Below are positions 46,201 to 56,523 of a stretch of DNA of 64,000 nt, in pieces. Each line of letters starts with the position of its first letter. The stretch's first letter is position 1. The DNA is from Oscheius tipulae (Eukaryota; Nematoda; Chromadorea; Rhabditida; Rhabditidae). Under the pieces are notes generated by a model, which saw only the letters and a program-made list of their open reading frames with translations, was not told the origin of the DNA and searched no databases. Made by a program: the position numbers and the translations under genes. The stretch lies in the NCBI GenBank assembly GCA_037178975.1, contig JASJZH010000005.1:3968001-4032000 (forward strand). The letters are read 5' to 3'.

Positions 46201-46919
46201 GTGGGAGATCTGACCAAAGAAGAGTATTCTGCCTAGTTATTACACTCGATTGCTCTCGAATTACCACTCAAATCTATCTCTCTTCGTGTGCCACACCTTT
46301 GAGCACTCCATCTCCCTTTTGCACAAGTCCTAAATCTGTTCACGGCTCATTGAATTTCATGTTCCTTACGGGTGGGAAGAACGTCTGGACAGAGCTTCTT
46401 AGAGTGTAGAAGTCAGAAGATTAGTGGGTCAAAAAGGGAGCAAGCTCCTCTTCACGTGTCTCTCTTCTTCTTCCTTAGGAAATGTATGTGATAATGCGAT
46501 AATTGAGAGTGAGTGAGGGACATGTAGATATTTACATGGGTGAGTGAAGTGAAATTGATAGGATGTTTTCAATATGTGTATAACTCCGTACATCACTCAA
46601 ATACTATTTGCTGTTTCCTTTCGAACTGAGCATATAGCGGAGATAGTTTCTGATAAAGTCAAGTAGGAAAAGCTTTGAAATGCGACTTCTGAGTTTTTAA
46701 CATTGAACTTCTGTTTTTTTTTTTCAATTGAAAGAGGCCAGACGACTTCCCGAAGTCTATGTGACAAAACTTGGTCCCGAGATCTATGCTACGGGACAGA
46801 TCATTGTGATTCTTTGGAATGGTCTCGTTCTATTCTGATCTTGGTCTCATCAGCTTTACAACTACTCTCAAATATAGAAAGTTTCAGCAAAGGTCTGTGA
46901 TGCGGTGACCCGTCTGTCC
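40299..46919. other. 6.6-kb gene-poor region
   Basis: No gene with domains or paired splice signals was found on either strand. It contains CT-rich runs (about 42437-42450) and a few isolated open frames, such as a Pro-rich one near 44600, which I judge fortuitous. It could hold distal promoters or 5' non-coding exons of the receptor gene at 46920. Confidence 0.45.
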
Positions 46920-49562
46920 ATGTGGCCCGTGCTGCTGGTCTCGCTGCTGACGAAAGTCGTCGCCGAGGACATTGCCTTCATTCCCCTCAATAAGCCCTTC
47001 CTCGAGAAGCTTCGCAACGAGACCTTCTACAACAAGTACGCGACTCCGACCCAGTATGATGGTGAGTTCTGAGGGGGAACATCCGAAACACATGTGGTAG
47101 TTTATGTGCTGCGCGCGACACGTCGAGCAGTAAACAGACACGCACGAGTATTTTTCCTCTAAGTTGACTCTTTAAGTTGGGAAATAAATGAGTTTTATCC
47201 AGAATACGTGGCTGTCCACGGAGAAGGTAAGAGGAGTGAGCTCTCTTCCCAACACACAGCTTCTAATAATCAGTCTCACTCATTTTCTGTCTTGTCTTTC
47301 ACAATCTTTTTCAGTTAATTTCACTCACTTCTTTGCATGTTTTCTACTACTCACACTCTCTTAAAGGCAGGCGCTTTTTCTCCGAGCTTTTCACTATTTT
47401 CAATGCCGCCTCGGCTCTAAACAGTCGCTTCTTTTTGTCGTCTCGTTAAGAATCTCATCTTGATTTCAGGGGTCCCAACAAATGTCAGTCTTTCGATGTT
47501 CATCGAAGGAATGTCCTCCTTCTCTGCTCAGACCATGGACTACCATTTGGACATGTACTTCCAACAGGTAGCTTGATTCTTGGGAAAAGAAAGAAGGATT
47601 CAGGAATGGGTCGACCACCGACTGTCCCACAACAACTCGGCTCCGATCCTGGTCAAGGACAAGAAAGTATTAGCACTTATGTGGCGTAAGTCTTTTACTC
47701 TAGTTGTCTCTGTGTATCAGGTCTTTTATCTCTGTGTTAGGCTCTTTTCTATCTTTCTCTCGACTAATGTAATTTGATGAAACCGTTGCTAATACCTTCT
47801 TGTAAGGTTTTTGTCACCTGATCTAGGGTCAGAATAAATATTTTCTTTCTTCCAGATCCGGATACCTACTTTGCGAATGCTCGGTCTGCTGCTTTTCAAG
47901 TAAGTCAAGAGAGTAACTGCCAATAGAAAGATCTCAGGAAGTGACAGATTCCAACTTTCTCGTGTGGGTGTACCCGGATGGCAGAGTCTGGTATGATACT
48001 AGGATATCACTTGTCAGTTCCTGCAACATGGACCTTTGGAAATGTACGACCGTTTCTTGACCGGATCACAAATCTCTTTCAGACCCCCTCGACTCTCAGG
48101 AATGTGCATTACGGGCCCTGTCTTATGCGTATCCAGAGTCGGTTCTTCGCCTGGTCTGGGCCGACAAGCCGGACTTTCTCGCGATAGACTACAATCCAGA
48201 TATCACTATGCCAGATATGAAAATTACTGCCATTAAAACGGGATACTGTAACGGTACTTACGCTACGGGTAGCCTTATTTTTTTACTCCTGTATATTAAA
48301 GTTAAGGTGTTTGGTCCTGCATGACGGCCATCTTCTATGTGAGGAGAGAAATGGTATTTTTGTTCTTTTCCTAAAATGTAAGGGTTTAGATGCACCACGT
48401 TATGCAAACCTATGTGCCAACTTCATTGATAGTCGTCATTTCTTGGTTCAACTTCTGGCTAGACGTCGATTCAGGTAGTCACTTGGTACACTCCCAGCAA
48501 AAATAATTACAGCCCCGGCCCGAGTGAGTCTCTCTATCACGACCCTTCTTACCATCTCGACTCAAGCCAATACTGTCAAGATTTCTCTTCCAGAGGTCTC
48601 TTACATGAAAGGTATAACGATCAGATTCTGAAGGAGACCATAACTTTCAGCTATCGATGTCTGGATGGGCAGCTGTATGGCCTTTGTCTTCGGGGTAATG
48701 ATAGAGTTCACTATCTGTAAGTTTTGAAAGAGACTAGCTTACAGTGTTCAGGTCATTTCGCGAAAAACCAAGAACTAATTCGGAACGAGAACCAGCCGAA
48801 TCTGATAGTGGACACAGCCTTGTCGACCCTCTTCGGAGCCAGTCGAGACGTGGATGATCTGGTTTGTGTGCATCTCTGTCTCATAACAAGGAAACCCTTA
48901 GACAGACGAGGATGTGATGACAACAAGGAGGGACGGGAACCACATAAAGTTGAACATGATGCCTCCGGAGGACGGCGAGCCTCGATTGAGGAGTCTAGGA
49001 ACCGATTTAAGTTCCAATGGAGCACGGTAAGTGCCTTTGAAACGTTGTAAGTACTAAAAACTGAAGGAGAGAGCGTAGAGTGAGTGCAGCCGGCCTGATT
49101 GAGCACAGGTAAAGAGCCTATTGTTCGTCTAGATGCCATGTTAGTAGTCGCTCCCGTATCTTCTCGTTTATCCAATCAGCCACTTTCAGTTACTTCGTCG
49201 GCTCGGATCGACTAAAGAGGAAGAGATCGAAGGCGAATCTGTCCAGACTCCGACAACAGGTATCCGGGATGAGACGAGTAGTGAGTGCTTCACGCTTTCA
49301 AAGGCTTCTGTCTAACACAATTCCTCAGTTCAGCTGGCACAGCTGCATGTCTTCTGTTCTCTTGACCTTTATTCTCTTACAAAGCTGTCTCTTCCAGACC
49401 CTGCAAGTCTCCCGCCGGGCTCTGAACTGGACTCGGCAACTCCGGAATCTACGAGGTCGAAGAGTGGCGCAGAGGATAGACGAGCGGTGTCGAGTCATCT
49501 TCCCGGCTATCTTCTTCATCTTCAATGTGGCCTATTGGAGTTTCTACATTCTACTCAATTGA
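46920..49562 (+). CDS. Anion-type Cys-loop ligand-gated ion channel subunit (GluCl/GlyR-like)
   Basis: Fifteen exons (46920-47061, 47203-47226, 47470-47567, 47604-47685, 47856-47899, 47938-48043, 48083-48268, 48307-48353, 48390-48474, 48513-48611, 48651-48716, 48752-48861, 48902-49026, 49190-49280, 49398-49562). Signal peptide (MWPVLLVSLLTKVVA); ligand domain with QEWVDHRL; Cys loop C-N-M-D-L-W-K-Y-P-L-D-S-Q-E-C (13 residues between cysteines); a second cysteine pair (GYCNGTYAT ... WSC) as in GluCl and glycine channels; M2 preceded by APARVSLSITTLLTISTQA, where PAR marks anion selectivity; M3 VWMGSCMAFVFGVMIEF; a long basic M3-M4 loop; M4 RVIFPAIFFIFNVAYWSF ending YILLN. The ligand is not deducible. 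A 24-nt microexon (47203-47226) is notable. gtttcag lies upstream of the ATG. Confidence 0.85.
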
Positions 49563-49675
49563 CGCGTATCTCAGGAAATATCATTTCCCTCCCCCTCTCC
49601 CTGTTCCACTTCTATATTTATCGGTGTTCAGAATTCATTACGGGATACTCTCTCTAGTCGAGATTTGTGTGCGAA

Positions 49676-49681
49676 AATAAA
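49676..49681 (+). terminator. Poly(A) signal of the anion-channel gene
   Basis: AATAAA about 114 bp after the stop codon at 49560-49562, close to the end of the convergent ShKT gene. Confidence 0.6.
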
Positions 49682-49723
49682 GTTTATTGGTTGAGATTTG
49701 AAAAGTTACCCGGAACTGGTTAT

Positions 49724-50676
49724 TCATAGATATGACTCAGTCGTCGTCTCCATCATTCTTAGACCCCATCGCTGTCTCCACGTGATTGTCTTATTGTTAC
49801 AGGCTTTGACAGCATTGTCGAGAGTATAGGTTACGATGCTGAAGTCACAGAAACCACAGCTTTTCCGACAGGTTCTGAAGGCGATCTGGGGACTCTCTCC
49901 GTCGCAAGACCATCGTTGTTGGGGCTCGAAGATGTCCGTGTGGTTTGCGTATCTGAACAATTTTTTGTTCGGAGAGTAGAGTCAACTACCTGGAACAGAA
50001 CTTCTTTCCATACCGATCAAAGCACATCTCACTGACAAGAGAACGAGCCACAAGGTCATAGGCCATGGCTAGGCCAGATTTGTTGCAGGTGGAACAGCAC
50101 TGAATTGGTAGGATTATAAAAAATAGCAGTGGTACGCTATATGGTATGATGTTTGAACTCCAGCTCTATTCTGGTTTCCTCGCAAACCTACCGTAAATTT
50201 CCTCCATTCAAACACTAGAGTTTTTGAAATCTGTTGCAACTCCAATTGTTAGGATTTCATAATTGACTCTAGTATGACTGTTTGCCAAAAGCCAAAGAGA
50301 TTTGACAAGCTACGTAATGTCAAGAGTCTAGTTAATGTGTCACCATTGGGCTTGAAGCCACTACAAAGTCTTTTTCTGACTATTCCTTTGACAGAACCAG
50401 GCAAGCCCAAGCTAGTTGCCAAAGGAAGATAATAAGACTTTTGTGTAAAAAAAATGATGAGCAACAAAACCTGTATGAGTCTGTACTCCGCATCTGTATT
50501 GCATCTTCTCGCAAAAAGTCTCGGATTTGATTTGAGAGAACGTTGACAGGCCGGGGAACCAGTATGATCTCTACAACATGGTGGCTGTGTTGTATAGGTT
50601 GCCAACGCTGAAAATGATTGAAAAAGCACAAAGAAGACAAACCGTAAGGAATGAAGAGAAAGATGCCAGTTCTCAT
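49724..50676 (-). CDS. Secreted ShKT-domain cysteine-rich protein
   Basis: Four exons (50676-50643, 50607-50471, 50099-49990, 49952-49724) join in phase, about 169 aa. Signal peptide MRTGIFLFIPYALA. A first cysteine-rich unit follows: PPCCRDHTGSPACQRSL, then CNTDAEYRLIQCCSTC, the spacing seen in a nematode-specific family of secreted proteins. It continues MCFDRYGKKFCSRYANHTDI and ends with a ShK-like motif (FRTCRKSCGFC), where 'C-x3-CGFC' is the ShKT signature. The tail is Arg/Thr-rich. ShKT domains occur in many worm secreted proteins and some block potassium channels, but no activity can be inferred here. It lies between an anion channel (convergent) and three receptor genes (same strand). 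Confidence 0.75.
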
Positions 50677-50842
50677 TATTGGCCTCAGACCGGCGATCGC
50701 GATTTCCCGCTTTGGGTATCCCTTTTATCAAGAGGCGAGCTGTCACCTCTAGGTCAACATCTGGCCCGGTCTGGCTCTACGGAAATAGCCACTGCCGGGT
50801 TCAGACACTCGGAAAGGCACTTCACACCTTGGACACTGTTTA

Positions 50843-52247
50843 TTATATGATCTTTTCTGGAGCAGGGGCAGGACTCTCGGCCGTGCTGAACATTATCCCC
50901 GTAGCTATTAGGTCACTCCCAACGAAGAGAAGAGCTGAGGCGATACAGAGCGAGCTGGTGAGTATCTCTCTTCCCTTCTTTGTCTTATTGTACCTGAAAT
51001 CTTCTATATTTCTGTGAGTTCAAAGACTACCTTCTGCCGAGCCAGTTCCTCAAATAGCTGAATGGCATCTCCCAGATCAGGGCTCCTACACAGTAGCCCA
51101 TCTGGATTATCAGCCATTTTCCTAAAGCTTATTAGTGTCTGACAAGCTATTACCTACCGAGTAGTGGCAGTTTAGGTGACCTCGGCACCTGAAGGACAAT
51201 AATGGAAAGCATAAAAGACAGTCCCAAGAGTCCAGACAGACCAATGTTTGCCTGAAACTCTCCTATTCAGATTAGAGTGAGTCGAACCTTCTCCCCTTCC
51301 TCGATTCCAAGAGGTAGGAGCAGAGCAGAGAGACATGTGAAGGTGACAAGGACTGTAGGGATGATCAGGAAATAGATGTAGAACTGCGGATTCCTCTCGA
51401 GTCGGAAGATGAGTCGAGCCATCGAAAATGTCTTTCCATCCAATGTATCGTAGCCCAATGTTCCCGTCGAGGCGAACATGTTCCATTCTGGAAGTCCCTG
51501 AACATCTTTTGAAGAACAATTTCGATGGTCAGGTACCAATAACAGTTGTGTTTCAGTAGAGGCACTCAGAACAGCCTGTTCCTCAGAGTACAGACCGACA
51601 AAGTTGAGACTACAGTACTGAGTATCATAGGGAAAAGCTTCTGAACAATTATTCTCGACTTTCGGAAGAGTACAGACTCACCAACATCACAAGCACAAGA
51701 GGTATCGTACTTCCCTCGCATAGTCAGTGAAGCCATTCCAGAATGATGAATCGTTACTTGGTTACTCGGAGTCTCGCGATCGAGGAACTTTAGCTCAATT
51801 CTGAACTCGTTTAGATCACAGAAATTGAATGAACTCACGTATTGAAGGGTTCAATAGGCGGGATCCAAAGAAGAATCGAAGGTACCAGAGTCCAGTTATA
51901 CCCCATTTCTTCGGGATCGAACCTGAGACGGGGATCGTACCAGGTCTGGAATACATTTCATAGTCAGAGGAACAAAATACCACATTGATGACGGCGATGT
52001 AAGTGACAGTCTGTTTGGATTCTTCCACTGAGACGAGGATGGCCAAAGGGAGAGAGATGGTCATATTCATAATCTCCCTTGTCAACTCGTAGGGTGAGAC
52101 TAGCGGATCGTAGTTCTGTTTCTTCAAGACAGCATCGGCAAAAGTTGGGTAGTCTGACAGATCTCCATTGCCTGATGAAGTAAACTTACAGTTATTTTCA
52201 GAAAAAGAAGACCCATCGTGAAGTAGAAGGAATAATAAAAAGAGCAT
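50843..52247 (-). CDS. Divergent Cys-loop ligand-gated ion channel subunit, tandem copy 1
   Basis: About eight exons. The leader MLFLLFLLLHDGSSFS is followed by the ligand domain: YPTFADAVLKKQNYDPLVSP, TWYDPRLRFDPEEMGYNWTL, a Cys loop ending VEAFPYDTQYC with 13 residues between cysteines across the intron, then GLPEWNMFASTG. Membrane part: M1 NPQFYIYFLIIPTVLVTF; the pre-M2 motif EEGEK as in cation channels; M2 ANIGLSGLLGLSFMLSIIVL; M3 KWLIIQMGYCVGALIWEM; and after about ten residues M4 (SLCIASALLFVGSDLIATGI). The stop is at 50843-50845. The M3-M4 loop is almost absent. Same exon plan and signature phrases as the next two genes. Confidence 0.8.
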
Positions 52248-52319
52248 GAAGACAATTGGACTAGGTTTGAAATAGGAGAGGACACGGAAAGAGTTTGTTT
52301 AAAGAAGCCTTTATTGATT

Positions 52320-53925
52320 CTAGATTAATCGGTCGCCGATGTGATTCGGCTGTGGCGGGGTGTTGAAGAGGACAATAGTCATTACGATGTTAGTTACCAG
52401 GAAGAGAAACAGGCTGATTATTGACAGTGCGAGAGGAATGTACTCCTTGGCTCTCTTACTTCGGTCTCCGTATCTGGAAAATACTTTGCTTTATACTGTA
52501 ACAATGATCATTAACCTGAGCAGCAACTTCAGTTTTAGACAAGCTAATGGAGACTCCCAGACTATGGCCGCAATGCAGAGGAACATCTCTATCAACATCC
52601 ATTTCCCTGAAAATTCTTCTGCTAGACAAAAAGAGTGAGGTTACCCATAAGAGGAAGTTTTGTTGACCTAGGAACCTGAACTACGATGACTGAGAGCATA
52701 AAGGTGAGTCCGAGAAGACCGGCTATTCCGATGTTGATCTGAAATCTGTAAAACGAATAATTGGAAGACTCACCCTCTCCCCGTGATCGATTCCCAAAGG
52801 AGCCAGAACTGCCCCCATACAAGTTGTGCTGATAATCTGAAGCTCCTTGAGATGAGTACAAAGTTTCCCTACCATGGTTGGCAAGATGAGCATGTAAACG
52901 TAAAACTGAGGGTTTCGAACAAGTTTGAAAGATGCGAGAGCCATTGAGTAGGAGACCCCCCTCGCACGGGAGTCATATTTCGTAATATTAATGATAGGAT
53001 GGTAGATATTCCATTCAGGAAGGCCCTTAAACACTCATTAGATGCAACTCAACACACTAACGATGATGAGTTCACTGGGTGGTCCTGCTTCCATGGTAGC
53101 TATGGTATTGGGATAGAGTGAGAGCTCGAAGCCAATGTTGCAGAATTGAGTATCGAAAGGAAAACCTTCTGAAGAAGAGATGAAAATGAAAAGTCCTTTT
53201 ACCAAGATCAAAACTGCAGATTGTATCGAATTTGGCTTTGAGGAACATGAAAACCCAGCCTGTGTGATTGATGTAGACGTCATTACTGGGGATTTCTCGG
53301 TCAGGAATCATCATGTCGACCCTGAAAAGCACCGTGGAACACGATCAGCAGTCTGTGACTCTTTCCAAGAATCCTATTTCAATTGAGCGTCCTTTATTTA
53401 ATAAAGGTCGGGGCTGTCTGTCCCCGAACTCGTACATTCGTCAGCAGGTTCGTGAGAGTGTTACCGATACTGTCTGTCCCAAAAATCTACGTAAGCAGCC
53501 ATTAGAAAGCAAAAAACTAGAACTGTCAAACAGCTATACGTGGTAAGGAAAACAAACTTACGTATTGAAAACCTCTATCGAAGGCAGCCAAACCTGCATC
53601 GCCGGAATGATGACTGCGTCATAGCCCATCTTTTCGGAATCAAATTTGAGACGAGGGTCATACCATGTAACATTGGCTGCTGCGATGTAGGAGACCAACT
53701 GTCTTGATTCATCCTGAACTTGCTCCATCCAAATGAAGAGGGTTTACTGACCACTTCAGCCAGAATACAGATAGGAATAGCTACATGAATTATCATTGGT
53801 TCTCTGAACTTTTCATAAGGAGAGACGAGCCGATCATAGTTCTGTGGAACCAGGATAGTTTCGGCAAAAGTTGGATAGGTTCTATTGGACAGAACAGTTG
53901 GAATAATCGAGAGGAGTAGCAACAT
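52320..53925 (-). CDS. Divergent Cys-loop ligand-gated ion channel subunit, tandem copy 2
   Basis: The frame is open from 53964, but the ATG at 53925 gives a clean leader (MLLLLSIIPTVLS) followed by NRTYPTFAETILVPQNYDRL, VSPYEKFREPM. Further: VTWYDPRLKFDSEKMGYDAV, Cys loop CSFDLEGFPFDTQFC (13 spacing), GLPEWNIYHPIINITKYDS, M1 NPQFYVYMLILPTM, HGER before M2 (INIGIAGLLGLTFMLSVIVV), M3 KWMLIEMFLCIAAIVWES, a short basic loop LKLKLLLRYGDRSKRAKEY, and M4 IPLALSIISLFLFLVTNIVM. Ends IGDRLI at 52320. The channel type is suggested by GER (cation-like); the ligand is unknown. It starts 72 bp downstream of repeat copy C. Confidence 0.8.
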
Positions 53926-53995
53926 TTGAACAAGGTTAAAATTTGAGCTTTCAATGTAACCCAATACCTCGAAAGGGAATAGGAACCAGTGACAA

Positions 53996-54220
53996 ATCTT
54001 TCTTTACTAAAGTGCAGTGGTGTCTGTCTGTCTGTCATGGTGTCCGCACAACTGCATATCAACACTAATACCCAAAAATTCTGACAAGTCATTTCATGTC
54101 AAGAAAAAAGGGGATGAACCAGCTGTGGAGAAAACTAGGGAAGTGGCGTAGACGCCTGTGATCAATTCTAAGCCAAAGCCAAAAGGCTGCGAAGCTGCCG
54201 TCGGCAGCTGGTAGAGGTAC
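53996..54220 (+). repeat. Interspersed repeat family, copy C
   Basis: Closest to copy A: TCTTTACTAAAG, a (TGTC)n run, GTCATGGTGTCCGCACAA, TCAACACTAATACCCA, CAAGTCATTTCATGTCAAG, GGCGTAGACGCC hairpin relic and TCAATTCTAAGCCAAA. The right end GCTGCGAAGCTGCC matches copy B. It lies between receptor copy 2 and the coiled-coil gene. Confidence 0.75.
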
Positions 54221-54238
54221 AATGTTCTTTTTTTATTG

Positions 54239-54508
54239 TTACTTCTTCAGCTCAAACAGCTTGAGTCTCTCTGCGACCATGTTGGGTCTGATCCCTTTCA
54301 GTTGTCTCCTAGGTGTCAGCTCTATTGTTGTCATGAGATTGTCCAGCTCGACCATATCCTTCTGCATCTGCTCCATCATCTGTGTCAGAAAATCAATCTC
54401 GATCTCCAGAGCCAACATTTGATCTGCCGGAGACAAGACCATGAGTTCCTCGCGAGTAGTTTCCACCTAAAAGTGCCTTTTGAACTAAAGTAGCGTGACT
54501 CGAGCCAT
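54239..54508 (-). CDS. Small coiled-coil protein of unknown function
   Basis: Two exons: 54508-54500 (Met-Ala-Arg) and 54466-54239, joined phase 0 across a 33-nt GT...TTTTAG intron, encoding about 78 aa. Almost entirely heptad-like and acidic: ADQMLALEIEIDFLTQMMEQ, MQKDMVELDNLMTTIELTPR, then a basic end KGIRPNMVAERLKLFELKK. No signal peptide or membrane segment. The three-codon first exon makes the start tentative; an unseen upstream exon is possible. I do not recognise the family; small cytoskeletal or trafficking-complex subunits look like this. Confidence 0.5.
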
Positions 54509-54566
54509 TGAAAGTATACGTAGTTCTGACGCGAGCTAGTTGTAACTTTATAACATCTTTATTGTT

Positions 54567-56114
54567 TCACAGAAGTTCGTCTGGATCTGGAGGAGCTGGC
54601 TCAGAAATTATTGTGAACATCAGAATTGTTGCAAGGAGATTGGACCCAAGAAGAAGAACTGAAGAGCAGATGTGGACGAGCAAGAAAATGTGTCTCTGCT
54701 TATGGGCGGCTGGGAAAGTTCTAGAAATATTTCCATTCAAGAATAGACAAAAGTCAACCTCTTTTCTATAAAGTGCACTAGCTTCGATGCCGGAGCTTCC
54801 CATAACATGGCTCCTATGCAGAAGAACATCTGCACAAGCAGCCATTTTCCTGAATCGACAGATTTTCTATACTTTTTCCCTCTTACCCATCAGTGGAAGA
54901 GTCTCACTCCTAGGCACTTGAACAACAATTATCGATAGCATGAACGTGAGTCCGAGAAGGCCAGCAATCCCGAGATTGACTCTTTCTCCTTCTCCAATCT
55001 CTAGAGGTAACAGCAGGGCGGCCATACAGCAAAATGTCATGGTGATAGTTGGCAGAATGAGAAAATAAATATAGAACTGAGGATTTCGAGTCAGTTTGAA
55101 AGTGACGATGGTACAGGGGAAGTAAGAGTCGCCCGATGCTGGGAACAGGACTGAGTGGACTGTTGGCTGGGCGATACCCCATTCTGGGAGTCCCTAAAAC
55201 TTGGCCTTTAAGTCGTTTAGCTTATTTTCCAGTACATAGATAGTGGACGAGGAATTTCCTTTGTAAACAACAGCGAATTTATTGGTGCTAATGCCCGCAT
55301 CGAAGTCAATGTTGCAGTACTGAACATCGAATGGGAAGTTCACTGAAATTTGAAAGGTTTTTGAACTGGGAATACAGTAACCCGAAAGAAGGCAGCGCAC
55401 CAACTCGGTCGTTGATACGCAATCAAGTTCAAACGGTGTCGGTTTCCATCATCAAGAGTAGGAGCGCAATATAGCGGTTTGCGGACTCACCGACATCCAT
55501 GATACAAATCGTATCAATCTTGGCTTTCAGAACATAGTTGGCAATCCCAGTATGATCAACTTGGGCATCAAAACTCGTGAATACGGTGTCCAAAAATATT
55601 AGCTCTGCCCTGTAAATAGTTCTTGTTCCGACTAAAGTATCTACCGTACGCATTGAAAGCATTGACTGGAGGAATCCAGATCAATTCTGATCTGACCACG
55701 ACGTCTGTAAAATTCATAACTGCGGGATCCCAGACCAGTCTGGGGTCATGCCAGCTCTAAAACTTAGTAATTTGATTACGGAAAAGAGTCTACAATATTG
55801 ATTTCTGCTATATAAGTGACCAACTGTTTTGACTCTTCCTGAAAGAAACTACAGTATGAAAACATGATTCGATTACCACACCAGCGAGGATCAGAAAACT
55901 CGGAGTGATGTAGAAGCTCTGAACCTGACCGGATATCTCGTAAGGGGATGTTAATCTATCGTACTCCTGTGCTTGTAAGACGTCCTTGTTAAATGTCTTT
56001 CGAGGCACTGAACTGAGTACAGACAGGGAAAGATCCTCTCTCACCCTTTGGAAGCTGTGTGGTTATGATATCTCCATTTACTGAGCAAGTGACCAGCAAT
56101 AGAGAAAGGAGCAT
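54567..56114 (-). CDS. Divergent Cys-loop ligand-gated ion channel subunit, tandem copy 3
   Basis: About nine exons. Starts MLLSLLLVTCSVNGDIITT, then QEYDRLTSPYEISGQVQSFY, DPRLVWDPAVMNF, IPPVNAFNAY, Cys loop CIMDVVNFPFDVQYC (13 spacing), GLPEWGIAQPTVHSV, M1 NPQFYIYFLILPTITMTF, GEGER before M2 (VNLGIAGLLGLTFMLSIIVV), M3 KWLLVQMFFCIGAMLWEA, a loop of roughly ten residues, M4 HIFLLVHICSSVLLLGSNLL and a Pro-rich end EPAPPDPDELL. Same architecture as copies 1 and 2. An expected Trp-Tyr-Asp-Pro-Arg motif is Trp-His-Asp-Pro-Arg here. Confidence 0.8.
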
Positions 56115-56523
56115 TAGGGATGAACAATTGTTACATGCTGAAATTCGAGCTTATTCGGAAGGAAAGCGTTAGGTAAATAGTTTGTGTAGACTGGAAGATG
56201 AGTCAAATTAGGAAGTCTGGGTTCATTCGAGAGAGAAGAGACCAATCAGTTCAATAGTAATCACCATAGATGTCCCTGGACAGCCAGAGCTTGAGTTGGT
56301 GTCCAATAGGAACGATCGGAACAAGCACATGTGTAGGTTACTGTAGTCTTGGGTAATTACATAGTTTTCAAACTTCAAAAGCACAAACTATTTAAATTGC
56401 CAATAGAGTAATTGTTCTCGACAATTAGCTCTGAGAATTTAGTGAGCACTATTCAAGATCCGAGCTGCCCAACAAGACTGGTAGGTTCCACTTCCAGTGC
56501 TATCCAAAGAATCTGTCATAGAG
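56115..56523. other. Divergent intergenic region
   Basis: Promoter region shared by receptor copy 3 (-) and the TTBK-like kinase (+). No gene seen. Confidence 0.5.

Noticed and set aside
50679-51017. Long + strand open frame over the end of receptor copy 1
   Set aside because: It is the antisense of the M3 and M4 exons, which fit the receptor family and splice in phase on the minus strand.
52141-52247. 18-nt intron near the start of receptor copy 1
   Set aside because: GT and AG are present, but the segment is in frame and too short; reading straight through is simpler.
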